Shown in pieces: positions 1 to 7,739 of a stretch of DNA of 64,000 nt. The DNA comes from Nocardia rhamnosiphila NBRC 108938 (GTDB lineage: Bacteria; Actinomycetota; Actinomycetes; Mycobacteriales; Mycobacteriaceae), in contig NZ_JOAJ01000001.1 in assembly GCF_000720425.1 (NCBI RefSeq), forward strand, positions 1,054,001 to 1,118,000, written 5' to 3'. Both the position numbers and the translations under genes were made by a program. The stretch's first letter is position 1. Every line of letters begins with the position of its first letter. The notes beneath the pieces were generated by a model. The model searched no databases, was not told the origin of the DNA, and saw only the letters and a program-made list of their open reading frames with translations.

Positions 1-225
1 ACCATCACACCGAAGGTGATGACCCAGCGGCTGCGTCAACTCGAGCGGGACGGCCTCGTCGTGCGCACCTACTATGCAGGGGTCCCGCCGCGGGTCGACT
101 ACGAGATCAGTGAACTGGGCCGGAGCTTGGCGCCGCTGTTCGCGACCCTGGCCGAGTGGTCGGTCAACCTGGACAAGGTCGAGGAAGCGCGACGGGCGTA
201 TGACGCCCGGAAGAAGAGCGTCTAG
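1..225 (+). CDS. HxlR-family regulator, C-terminal part (5' end outside window)
   Basis: The reading frame is open from base 1 and ends at TAG 223-225. The visible 74 codons carry the second half of an HxlR-type winged helix: the phrase ITPKVMTQRLRQLERDGLVVR matches the recognition helix and wing start of this family, and the PRVDYEISELGRSLAPLF segment matches the family's beta-wing and C-terminal dimer helix. HxlR proteins are small dimeric DNA-binding regulators, often redox- or ligand-responsive. The N-terminal helix, with the Cys often used for sensing, is not in view, so neither signal nor target can be judged. An in-frame GTG at 16 is internal to the domain and is not the start. Confidence 0.85.
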   Translation, partial: TITPKVMTQRLRQLERDGLVVRTYYAGVPPRVDYEISELGRSLAPLFATLAEWSVNLDKVEEARRAYDARKKSV

Positions 226-484
226 TCCCGGCTGGACGACTATCCGAAGGTCCGCTTCGTACCGGGACGGTGGCACTGCTACTTCGTCGGCCGTTGGGGC
301 CTCGCTCGGAGCGGGCAGGGGACCGAAGCCCGGCCCGGCCTCGGATGGTGGGGGTAGGGGAGTGGTGCCACGTCGGCGCCCAGGCGTGTCGATGGCTACC
401 GGCCATGCAGGTCCGCCCATCTCAACGCAGGAGCCAACGGCGCGGACCCAACCCCAACAGAGCTCCTTGTAGCATATTAAGAAG

Positions 485-505
485 GATACGTAGATATGCG
501 CATCT
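485..505 (+). repeat. 21-bp element, copy 1 (promoter/start-codon-like)
   Basis: This 21-bp stretch (GATACG followed by TAGATATGCGCATCT) recurs with one mismatch, on the opposite strand, at 56742-56762. In both copies a GATAC(G/T) hexamer, similar to an actinobacterial -10 box, stands five bases before an ATG followed by CGC ATC (Met-Arg-Ile). That is the geometry of a leaderless start. Here the ATG (496) opens a 54-codon frame ending at TAG 658-660, with Cys-containing and Thr/Pro-rich content and no family that I recognise. The frame runs through the hairpin at 583-607, so a short terminated transcript is as plausible as a protein gene. Confidence 0.5.
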
Positions 506-582
506 ACATATGTAATCCTTACTCATCGCTTACCTCCTGTCTCAAACCAACAACCCAAAAACCAACAACGGAAAGGGAAGGC

Positions 583-607
583 CCGCCCGAGCTCCGCGCT
601 CGGGCGG
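583..607. terminator. Hairpin terminator between short transcript and DUF1801 gene
   Basis: Perfect 10-bp GC-rich arms (583-592 and 598-607) with a TCCGC loop, about 55 bases past the stop of the leftward DUF1801 gene. There is no T-run, as is usual for GC-rich actinobacterial hairpins. Confidence 0.5.
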
Positions 608-661
608 CTGTCACGTCGACCGTGGCCCGCTGCCACGATGGGACAGCAGGCCACGGATAGT

Positions 662-1135
662 TCAGCCGACCGATTTGGCGAGCAGTTCGCCGATCCGGCT
701 CTCGTCGGCCGGGGTGAGTCCGGTCAGCGCGAAGGCGGTCGGCCACAGGGCTCCGTCGTCCAGGTTGGCCGAGTCGTTGAAACCGAGGGTGGCGTAGCGG
801 GCCTTGAACTTGGCCGCGCTCTGGAAGAAGCAGACGACCTTGCCGTCCTTGGCGTAGGCCGGCATGCCGTACCAGAGCTTCGGGGACAGCGCCGGTGCGC
901 TGGCCTTGACGAGGGCGTGGATCCGTTCGGCCAGAGCGCGGTCGTTCTCCGACATCTCCGCGATCTTGGCGAGCACGTCGCCTTCGCCGTCGGCCTTGGC
1001 GGCGCGGGAGCCGCGGCGTGCCGCGGTCTTCAGCTCCTGCGCGTGCTCCTTCATCGCGGCCCGCTCCTCGGCGGAGAACGCGACGGTCGCGGTGTTCTTC
1101 GTGGCGGTGCGGGCAGTGTTCTTCTGCGTGGTCAT
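662..1135 (-). CDS. DUF1801 (YdhG/YjbR-like) domain protein
   Basis: 157 residues. The ATG at 1135 is chosen because GGAGGA lies seven bases upstream; the open frame extends further but without a better start. The N-terminal 30 residues are Thr/Ala-rich and probably disordered. A basic helix rich in Ala, Glu and Lys follows, then the DUF1801 fold with the signature phrases KLWYGMPAYAKDGKVVCFF and FKARYATLGF. Members of this family are small cytosolic alpha/beta proteins. Some relatives bind iron carriers, but the biochemical role is not established, so no function is assigned. The next gene to the right lies on the same strand about 60 bp upstream and could be co-transcribed. Confidence 0.8.
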   Translation of the reverse strand: MTTQKNTARTATKNTATVAFSAEERAAMKEHAQELKTAARRGSRAAKADGEGDVLAKIAEMSENDRALAERIHALVKASAPALSPKLWYGMPAYAKDGKVVCFFQSAAKFKARYATLGFNDSANLDDGALWPTAFALTGLTPADESRIGELLAKSVG

Positions 1136-1193
1136 TTCCGGTTCCTCCGTGAATGTGTCGGGCGGGGTGGGGCGAGGCGGCGAATGCGGCGGG

Positions 1194-1553
1194 TCAGCGG
1201 TCCTGGATGAGGCCCAGCACATTGCCGTCGATATCGGTGACGGTGGCGACCAGGCGGCCCGCGCCGACATCGCGGACGGGTTCGCGCACGGTGGCGCCCG
1301 CAGCGGTGACCGCGGCGAGTTTGGCCTCGATATCGGGTACGTGCCAGTACGCCACCGGGGTGGTCATACCCTGGGGACCGCCGCCGGGCACCAGTCCGAT
1401 GTGCTGGCCGCCGGTGTCGAAGCCGACGTAGTAGGTGCCCTTGGTCTGGGGCTGGATGCCGAGCAGTGCGGTGTACACCGCTTCGGCCTTCTCGAGATCG
1501 GAGACGGGGTGCAGCACGGTTTTGATCCCGAAGGTGGATTCGGCGGCGCTCAT
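1194..1553 (-). CDS. VOC (glyoxalase/bleomycin-resistance-like) protein
   Basis: 119 residues, one VOC module with the two beta-alpha-beta-beta-beta halves: LHPVSDLEKAEAVYTALLGI at the N-terminal strand-helix and VTDIDGNVLGLIQD at the C-terminal strand. Such proteins bind a metal and a small substrate at a dimer interface; the substrate cannot be told from the sequence. The start at 1553 has GAGGAGTGACC before the ATG. The open frame continues upstream through a hexamer tandem repeat (about 1568-1592), which would encode Thr-Asp repeats. That extension is probably not translated, since the VOC fold begins after Met-Ser-Ala-Ala-Glu. Confidence 0.85.
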   Translation of the reverse strand: MSAAESTFGIKTVLHPVSDLEKAEAVYTALLGIQPQTKGTYYVGFDTGGQHIGLVPGGGPQGMTTPVAYWHVPDIEAKLAAVTAAGATVREPVRDVGAGRLVATVTDIDGNVLGLIQDR

Positions 1554-1567
1554 GGTCACTCCTCGTG

Positions 1568-1593
1568 GGTCGGTGTCGGTGTCGGTGTCGGTG
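1568..1593. repeat. Hexamer tandem repeat (GTCGGT)n
   Basis: About four perfect copies of GTCGGT directly upstream of the VOC start codon on the minus strand. Repeat number could vary and shift the 5' leader; nothing else is seen. Confidence 0.6.
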
Positions 1594-1777
1594 GACACAG
1601 GGCCGGGGGCCGTCCCGGCATTCGGTCGGCGATTTCTCGGCCGGTCTGTTCGGTGCGCGTCCATGGCAATTACGTTATGGACGCGCGGCAGCCGGCACAT
1701 CCGTGCCGACTACGGAACGCACCACGGAGTGAGCACGTAACCGTGCCCCCGTAGCGGTGCGGGGCGGGTACGCGAAG

Positions 1778-4606
1778 ATGGGTGGTGTGTCGAAGCAGAA
1801 GGTCGCCGGCGGGATCTCGGACCGGGAAGCCGAAGTCCTGGCCCTGGTGGGGCAACATCGCAGCAATGCCGAGATAGCAGCGCAGCTGTTCATCTCGGTG
1901 CGGACGGTGGAAACACATGTGTCCTCGCTGTTGCGAAAGGCCGGCGTCCCCGACCGGCGGGCCCTGGCCGACCGGGCGGCCGATTTCGCGCCCGCCGGAC
2001 GCGCGAACGAGACCGCTTCGCCGCTGCCTTCGCCGTTGACCTCGTTCATCGGCCGGGCCGGGGAACGCGCCGCATTGCGCGCGGCCGTCATGGCGAACCG
2101 TCAGGTGACCGCGCTGGGGCCCGGGGGTATCGGCAAGACCCGATTGGCACTGGCCGTCGCCGCGGATCTGGCCGGTGAGTTCGCCGACGGTGTGTGGTTC
2201 GTGGACCTCGTGCCGGTCACCGATGCGGAGATGACGGGCGCGGCTGTGGCGCGGGCGCTGGGGTCGGGTGAGCAGCAGGGCCGGAGTCTCGACGATTCAG
2301 TGGTCGCCGCGCTCGCCGATCGGGAAGTGCTGCTCGTGCTCGACAATTGCGAGCATCTGCGGGAAGGTGTGGCGCCGTTCGTCGAACGGCTGCTGGCCCG
2401 GTGTCCGGGCGTGACGGTGCTGATCACGAGCCGGGCTCGGCTGGTGGTGCCGTTCGAGCAGGTGTATGTGGTTCCCCCGCTGTCGGTCGGTGAGGTGACC
2501 GAGCCCGCGGCGCCCGGGTCGGATGCGGCGGCGCTTTTCCTGGACCGGGCATCCGCGCTGGGTTGGCCGGTGGGTCCGGAACGACTGGAGCGGGTTACCG
2601 AGATCTGCCGGCGGCTGGACGGCTCGGCGCTGGCGATCGAGTTGGCGGCCGCGCGGTTGCCCACGCTCGGCTTGGACGGACTCACCGCGAGTCTGGCCGA
2701 CCCGCTGCGTCTGCTGGTCGGTGGTCGCCGGGCCGATGACCGGCATCGGTCGATGCGGGCGATGCTCGACTGGAGTCAGGCATTGCTGGAGGAGCCGGAT
2801 CGCTGTCTGCTTCGGCGAGTATCGGTATTCGTCGCGCCGTTCACTGCTGCCGATGCGGTCCGGGTGGCCGGGTACCGGCCGTTGGAGCCGGCGACGGTCG
2901 CGGACGGTCTGGCGCGGCTCACCGAGCAGAGCCTGCTGACCGCTGTCATGTCCGGGTCGGGTACTCGGTACCGCGTGCTGACGACGATCCGGCAGTACGA
3001 GTCGGAGCAGCTCGATGAGGCCGGTGAGCGCTCGGAGGTGCTGGCCCGGCATCTGCTCTGGTGCACGGAATCCGGTGCGGCGCTGGCGCGCGGGTTGCCG
3101 GATGTCACGGGTGGGTGGCGCGCCGGTTTCGATGCGGTGGCCGACGATATGCGTGCGGCCCTGGGATGGGCGGAAAGGCAGCCCGCGCACCGGGTCCTCG
3201 CGTACGAGCTGGCGTTGTCGCTGGCGGAGCTGGCTTTCGCCCGGAATCTGGTCGGTGAGTCCCAGCGCCGTTACGAGCAGGCCGCGGCTCTCGCCGCCGA
3301 TCCGGGGACGGCAGTGTCGGCGTTGCGGTCGGCTGCGGCGACGGCCGGTTGCCGGATGGACGGTGCGGGCATGTTCCGCCTGTACCGGGCGGCCGCGGAG
3401 ACCGCTCGGGACGCCGGCGACGCGGCGGGGGCTGCGACGGATCTGGCGACGGCCGCGATCACCGTCTACCGGATGTCGGACACGTTCGCCGAGTCGCCGC
3501 CGACGGATATCGCCGCGCTGTTGCTGTCGCAGGCACGTGAGCTGGCCGGTGGGGACGCCACGGCGGAAGCGGCGGTGGCGTTGGCCGAGTGCGGGGTGCC
3601 GGCCGATACAGGCGACTCGGGTGTCGGTGGGGACGCGGCTCTGGGCCAGGCCGAGCGTGCGGTCGAGCTGGCGTCGCGGACCGGGGATCGGCTGGTGCGG
3701 AGCGCGGCGCTGGACGCGCTCGCGGCGGCGCAGTTGTGGGCCGGTGATACGTTCGCTTCCGCCGCGACGACCAGGCAGCGGGTGGAGTCGCTGGTGGGGG
3801 TGCCGGTGTCGCCGGCGAGCGAGCTGGAGCGGGTGAACGCGCTCGCGGAGGCAGCGGAGTCCTGCCTCGGTGTGGGTGATCTGGTGGGTGCTCGACGGTG
3901 GGGTGAGCAGTTGCGTGACTTGCCGTTGCTGGCGGAGCGGGGTGATTTCGCGACGTCGCGGTTGCTGGTCGTGGATGCGCTGGCGGGCCGGGTGGATGAT
4001 GTGCTGGCGGCGGCGAGCCGGTTCTCCGACGCCTGGACGCTTTCCGGGCGTACGCAGGCTCCGACCCTTGCTCCGGCGGCGGCTGCGGTGGCGATGGTTC
4101 ACGGTTTACGCGGCGACGGTCCGGCGCGGGCCGAGTGGCTGGCGGTTGCCGCCGATCTCGGGGTGGCACGTGAGCAGCAGGTCGCCTACCGCGCGGTGTT
4201 CGATGCGGTGGTGTTGCTGCACGAGGGGCGGGCCGCCGAGGCGCTGTCGGGGTTGGTGGCCGACCCGGACGAGATGGATCAGCGGGTCGTGTGGGTGTGG
4301 CGGCACTGGTATTTCGCGTTGCGTGCCGAGTCCGCGGTGCTGGCCGGTGATCCGTCGGCGCGGGAGCATCTGGTGACGGCTCGGACGGCGGTGGCCGGTG
4401 ATCCGGTGGCGGGTGCGATCGTCGACCGCGCCGCTGCGCTGTGGGAGGGCGGTTCCGAGTTGTTGCCGGCGGTGGCGGCCGCTTTCGCGGCGGCGCAGTG
4501 CGGGTATCAGCGGGCCCGGACGCTGGTGCTGGCGGGCGGGAGTTCCGCCGAGGCGGGTGCCGCCGGGTTCGCGGTACTCGGCTGCACGGTGCCCTGGGGT
4601 CGCTGA
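1778..4606 (+). CDS. Large regulator: N-terminal LuxR-type HTH plus STAND-like ATPase and helical repeats
   Basis: 942 residues from the ATG at 1778; GTG starts at 1757 and 1787 are also possible. Residues of roughly 10-70 form a LuxR/GerE helix-turn-helix (ISDREAEVLALVGQHRSNAEIA and TVETHVSSLL). An NTPase core follows, with Walker A GPGGIGKT near residue 116 and Walker B VLLVLDNCEH near 190. The last 500 residues are Ala/Leu-rich helical repeats of TPR type. STAND/LAL regulators bind ATP and an inducer, oligomerise and activate transcription. Most LAL proteins have the HTH at the C-terminus; here it is at the N-terminus, as in a recognised actinobacterial subgroup. No close target gene is evident. 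It stands alone and converges on the next SDR. Confidence 0.85.
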   Translation: MGGVSKQKVAGGISDREAEVLALVGQHRSNAEIAAQLFISVRTVETHVSSLLRKAGVPDRRALADRAADFAPAGRANETASPLPSPLTSFIGRAGERAALRAAVMANRQVTALGPGGIGKTRLALAVAADLAGEFADGVWFVDLVPVTDAEMTGAAVARALGSGEQQGRSLDDSVVAALADREVLLVLDNCEHLREGVAPFVERLLARCPGVTVLITSRARLVVPFEQVYVVPPLSVGEVTEPAAPGSDAAALFLDRASALGWPVGPERLERVTEICRRLDGSALAIELAAARLPTLGLDGLTASLADPLRLLVGGRRADDRHRSMRAMLDWSQALLEEPDRCLLRRVSVFVAPFTAADAVRVAGYRPLEPATVADGLARLTEQSLLTAVMSGSGTRYRVLTTIRQYESEQLDEAGERSEVLARHLLWCTESGAALARGLPDVTGGWRAGFDAVADDMRAALGWAERQPAHRVLAYELALSLAELAFARNLVGESQRRYEQAAALAADPGTAVSALRSAAATAGCRMDGAGMFRLYRAAAETARDAGDAAGAATDLATAAITVYRMSDTFAESPPTDIAALLLSQARELAGGDATAEAAVALAECGVPADTGDSGVGGDAALGQAERAVELASRTGDRLVRSAALDALAAAQLWAGDTFASAATTRQRVESLVGVPVSPASELERVNALAEAAESCLGVGDLVGARRWGEQLRDLPLLAERGDFATSRLLVVDALAGRVDDVLAAASRFSDAWTLSGRTQAPTLAPAAAAVAMVHGLRGDGPARAEWLAVAADLGVAREQQVAYRAVFDAVVLLHEGRAAEALSGLVADPDEMDQRVVWVWRHWYFALRAESAVLAGDPSAREHLVTARTAVAGDPVAGAIVDRAAALWEGGSELLPAVAAAFAAAQCGYQRARTLVLAGGSSAEAGAAGFAVLGCTVPWGR

Positions 4607-4634
4607 TGTCGGCGGTGGGCCGGCCCACTGCCTG

Positions 4635-5435
4635 TCACGGTGCGCTGTTGCCGCCTGTCATATCCGCCATATCCGCGATGCGCGCGACGATGTCCGGATA
4701 GCGTTTGGTGTGGGCGCCGCCGTTGAGGTCGATGGCCGCGCCGGTCATCCAGCCTGCGGCGGCGGAGGTGAGGAATCCGATCGTCTGGGCGATATCGCCG
4801 GGTGTGCCGGCGCGTCCGAGTGGGGTGTTGTCGATGTATTCCTCGACGAGTCCGGGGACGAGGGTGGCGCCGTGCGTGAGTGGGGTGTGTACGAATCCGG
4901 GGTTGACGGCGTTGACGCGGATGCCGCGCGGCGCGAGTTCCATGGCGGCGACTTCGGTGAGCATGAGTACGCCGGCTTTGGCGGAGCAGTAGGCGCCCAT
5001 CCCGACTCCGGGCTGGCGGCCGTTGAGGGAGGCCACGAGGACGACTGATCCGTTGTCGCGCAGGGCACGGGCGGCTTCTCGGACGGTCAGGAAAGCTCCG
5101 GTGAGGCAGACGTCGACGGTGGCTTTCCAGTCGTCGAGGGAGAGGTCGGCGAGGGTGCCGGGCCGGGAGATCCCGGCGCAGTCGACGACGGTGTCGAGGG
5201 GGCCGTGTTGTGCGGTGACGGTGTCGAAGAGGGTGCGCATGCTGTTCTCGTCGGTGACCTGTACCTGCTGGGCGCCGGCCCGGCCGCCGAGTTCGGCGGC
5301 GCGGGTGGTGGCGGCGTCGCCGTCGAGGTCGGCGATGATGACGGTGTCGCCGCGTTCGGCCAATAGTTGTGCGGTGGCCCAGCCGATTCCGGAGGCGCCG
5401 CCGATGATGACCGCGACGGCGTGTTCTGTGCTCAT
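4635..5435 (-). CDS. SDR-family oxidoreductase
   Basis: 266 residues, classical short-chain dehydrogenase/reductase length. It has the nucleotide-binding GGASGIG near the N-terminus, Asp-Leu-Asp after the second strand, the catalytic Ser in VASLNG, YCSAK (Tyr-x-x-x-Lys) and NPGFVHTP after the active site. IIADLDGD ends the second strand with an acidic residue, which suggests NAD(H) rather than NADP(H). The substrate is unknown. The start at 5435 has GGAGGAAAC before the ATG. It is divergent from the hydrolase gene at 5551, with 115 bp between them, so both promoters share that interval. Confidence 0.9.
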   Translation of the reverse strand: MSTEHAVAVIIGGASGIGWATAQLLAERGDTVIIADLDGDAATTRAAELGGRAGAQQVQVTDENSMRTLFDTVTAQHGPLDTVVDCAGISRPGTLADLSLDDWKATVDVCLTGAFLTVREAARALRDNGSVVLVASLNGRQPGVGMGAYCSAKAGVLMLTEVAAMELAPRGIRVNAVNPGFVHTPLTHGATLVPGLVEEYIDNTPLGRAGTPGDIAQTIGFLTSAAAGWMTGAAIDLNGGAHTKRYPDIVARIADMADMTGGNSAP

Positions 5436-5550
5436 GGGTGTTTCCTCCGTCGGCGTCGGGTCCCGCGGGGCCGGTGCCGGACACCGCTCCGCGGACAATC
5501 ATCCATACAGGTGTCTAGCAGCCGGGGTGGGTTTTGGCTAGCATGCAGCG

Positions 5551-6390
5551 ATGAGCACGGCCGAACTACGCACGGTGTCCGTCGGTGAGCTGGATTTCGA
5601 GGTGTGGGTGCGGCTGGGCGCGGCCGCGGATGTTCTGCTGCTGCACGGTTTCCCGCAGAGCGCGGCGTCGTGGGGGCCGGTGTCGGAACGGCTGGCGCTC
5701 CGGGGCGTGGGTTCGTACGCCGTGGAGCAGCGCGGTTATTCACCGGGCGCCCGACCCGCGCAGGTGCATGCCTATGGCCTCCCGGAACTGCGTGCGGATG
5801 TGCTGGGCATCTGCGACGCGCTCGGATTGGCACGCCCCCATCTGGTGGGCCACGATTGGGGTGCGATCGTGGCATGGGATGTGGCGGCCCGTCACCCCGA
5901 TCGGGTCGCGTCGTTGACGGCGGTGTCGGTTCCGCATCCGGCGGCGTTCGCGTGGGCACGGGAGCACGATCCGGTGCAGGCGGAGAAATCGGGGTACATG
6001 GATTTCTTCCGGCAGCCGGAGAAGCCCGAGGAACTGTTGCTGGCCGATGATTGTGCCGGGTTGCGGATCGGGTTCGGTGACGCGGTGCCCGCGGATCTGG
6101 CGGACCGGCATATCGCCCGGTTGCGGGAGCCGGGCGCGATGACCGCGGCATTGAACTGGTATCGGGCGGCCGGGGATTCGTGGGAGTCGGTTCCGCCGGT
6201 CCGGGTGCCGACGACGTTGGTGTGGAGTGATGCGGATCTGGCGGTGGCGCGGGCCGGGGTGGAGCGGACCGCGCTGTATGTGACCGGTCCGTATCGGCTG
6301 GTGGTGCTGGAGGGGGTGGGGCACTGGGTTCCCGAGCAGGCGCCGGAGGCGCTGGCCCGGCATGTGCTGGCTCGCGTAGCGGGGTCGTGA
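5551..6390 (+). CDS. Alpha/beta hydrolase, epoxide hydrolase/dehalogenase type
   Basis: 279 residues. The oxyanion segment HGFPQS, the nucleophile elbow GHDWGA with Asp at about 102 in place of Ser, and the distal catalytic GVGHW (His about 258) place it with Asp-nucleophile hydrolases, that is soluble epoxide hydrolases and haloalkane or fluoroacetate dehalogenases. Opening of an epoxide through a covalent alkyl-enzyme ester is the likeliest reaction; the halide-binding Trp pair cannot be confirmed by eye. The gene overlaps or abuts a weak upstream extension of the next SDR, so the pair may be one operon. Confidence 0.85.
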   Translation: MSTAELRTVSVGELDFEVWVRLGAAADVLLLHGFPQSAASWGPVSERLALRGVGSYAVEQRGYSPGARPAQVHAYGLPELRADVLGICDALGLARPHLVGHDWGAIVAWDVAARHPDRVASLTAVSVPHPAAFAWAREHDPVQAEKSGYMDFFRQPEKPEELLLADDCAGLRIGFGDAVPADLADRHIARLREPGAMTAALNWYRAAGDSWESVPPVRVPTTLVWSDADLAVARAGVERTALYVTGPYRLVVLEGVGHWVPEQAPEALARHVLARVAGS

Positions 6391-6467
6391 GCGGCGCGGT
6401 GGGCGCCGGAATGTTCCCATCCGGTTGGATGTTCATCGAACCATTCGCTCCGTGGGAAGGTTCTGTG

Positions 6468-7238
6468 ATGTCCAGTGCTCGTTTTCGTTTCGACGGTAGG
6501 ACCGCGCTCGTCACCGGCGGTAGCAGCGGTATGGGTCTGGCGACCGCGCGCCGGCTGCTCGACGAGGGCGCGCGGGTGATCATCACCGGTCGCGCCCGGG
6601 CGGGTCTGGACGCCGCCGCGGCGGAACTGGACGCCGGTGACCGACTGGTCACCGTACAGGGTGATGTCGCGGATCCGGCCGACCTCGACGCGCTCGTGGA
6701 TACGGCGCGTTCCCGCTTCGGCCGGCTCGATGTCGTGTTCGCGAACGCCGGGACCGCCGCGTTCCGCCCGGCGCCCGATATCACCGAGGACTACTTCGAT
6801 CGTGTGGTCGCGACGAACTTCAAGGGTGTTTTCTTCACCGTTCAGAAGACGTTGCCGTTGGTCCCCGATCACGGTGCGATCGTGGTGAACTCGTCGTGGG
6901 CGGTGCACCGTGGTGTCCCGGCGGCGGCACTGTATTCGGCGACCAAGGCGGCTGTCCGGAATCTGGCGCAGACGTTGGCCGCCGAACTGGCCCCGCGCCG
7001 GATCCGGGTCAATTCGATCAGCCCGGGCTATACCGACACTCCTTCGTATAGGGCCGAGGTCTCGGCGGAGGCACAGGCTGCCGCGATCTCGTCGGTGGCC
7101 GCGGCGCGGTTGGGTTCCCCGGCGGATATCGCCGCCGCGGTGGCTTTTCTGGCGTCGGACGAGGCGTCCTATATCAACGGCCAGGATCTCCTGGTGGACG
7201 GTGGTCTGATCACCGCGGTCCCCGCGCCCATGGTCTGA
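6468..7238 (+). CDS. SDR-family oxidoreductase
   Basis: 256 residues from the ATG at 6468, preceded by GGGAAGG. The frame is open from 6387, but the earlier residues do not fit the SDR fold. Motifs: TGGSSGMG cofactor loop, NAG in the third-strand region (FANAGTAAF), catalytic Ser in NSSWAV, YSATK, and ISPGYTDTP. Arg after the second strand (ITGRAR) suggests NADPH preference. It ends with the usual DGG segment. It lies 77 bp after the epoxide-hydrolase-like gene on the same strand and could act on the same compound; that is inference. Confidence 0.9.
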   Translation: MSSARFRFDGRTALVTGGSSGMGLATARRLLDEGARVIITGRARAGLDAAAAELDAGDRLVTVQGDVADPADLDALVDTARSRFGRLDVVFANAGTAAFRPAPDITEDYFDRVVATNFKGVFFTVQKTLPLVPDHGAIVVNSSWAVHRGVPAAALYSATKAAVRNLAQTLAAELAPRRIRVNSISPGYTDTPSYRAEVSAEAQAAAISSVAAARLGSPADIAAAVAFLASDEASYINGQDLLVDGGLITAVPAPMV

Positions 7239-7397
7239 ATCCTGTCCGCCGCTACCACTTCGGTCGTTTCTCGCCGGTACCGGCCGCCCTCTTACGTCGG
7301 TCGACCCACACCGCCTGATCCACAACCCGCGCCACGACACGCCACGATTATCAAATTAGAAATTGTGAGTTCTTTCGATTGCCAGTTTCGGAATCCA

Positions 7398-7450
7398 CTA
7401 CTCGTCAACGCGCGGTTGACGAGTAGATATCCGTCAACTTAAAGTTGACG
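7398..7450 (+). promoter_or_regulatory. Twin inverted repeats upstream of the HTH/PPDK-like operon
   Basis: Two adjacent dyads share the core CGTCAAC...GTTGACG. The first has perfect 12-bp arms (7398-7409, 7415-7426) around GCGCG. The second has perfect 9-bp arms (7432-7440, 7442-7450) around a single A and ends one base before the start codon at 7452. They look like operators for a dimeric HTH protein, most simply the one encoded next. No ribosome-binding site fits between the second dyad and the ATG, so the mRNA may be leaderless. Confidence 0.65.
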
Positions 7451-7451
7451 A

Positions 7452-7739
7452 ATGGATAGTCAACTGCCGCTACGTGGCGTGATCGCCACTATCGAGCAGG
7501 CCCACCCCGGCGACGCCCTCGGACGGCTGTCCGAAGCGACGTCGATCGGGGCGGACTGGTTGCAGGTGGCCGACCGCTTGCTCGACCATTTCGTAGGCCG
7601 GGCGCGACGGGCGCGCCTGTCGTGGGCCGAGATCGGCGCCCACCTCGGCGTGTCCAGGCAAGCGGCGCAGCAGCGGTTCGCCGCCCGGGCCGGCGAGAAT
7701 CCGGAAACCACTCGTCCGGTGCGGGGAGCCCCGTCATGA
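7452..7739 (+). CDS. Small HTH DNA-binding protein
   Basis: 95 residues. The central segment LSWAEIGAHLGVSRQAAQQRF is a clear helix-turn-helix of the type found in small actinobacterial regulators and ClpN-associated proteins. The N-terminal 50 residues are helical and may dimerise. The last four bases (ATGA, 7736-7739) overlap the next start codon, giving tight translational coupling. Twin palindromes abut the start codon, which suggests autoregulation. It is the first gene of a three-gene operon ending with a PPDK-like protein. Confidence 0.75.
   Translation: MDSQLPLRGVIATIEQAHPGDALGRLSEATSIGADWLQVADRLLDHFVGRARRARLSWAEIGAHLGVSRQAAQQRFAARAGENPETTRPVRGAPS

Larger units (their letters stand above)
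226..661. other. Intergenic region with AT-rich dyad and hairpin
   Basis: No convincing conserved gene lies here. The first half is ordinary GC-rich sequence. From about 470 to 580 the base composition drops sharply. This part holds an imperfect dyad of about 39 bp (482-520) with outer arms AAGGAT/ATCCTT and inner arms GTAGAT/ATCTAC. A perfect hairpin (arms 583-592 and 598-607, 5-nt loop) follows and probably terminates the leftward DUF1801 gene that ends at 662. A 54-codon plus-strand frame (496-660) starts with ATG inside the dyad. It is described with the repeated element. Confidence 0.6.

Noticed and set aside
1568..1593. Thr-Asp repeat extension of the VOC protein encoded by the hexamer repeat
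   Set aside because: A good Shine-Dalgarno sequence lies at the internal ATG 1553 and the VOC fold starts there.
2297..4102. 601-codon minus-strand frame opposite the LuxR/ATPase gene
   Set aside because: Shadow of the plus-strand gene; only Arg, Gln and His-rich low-information sequence.
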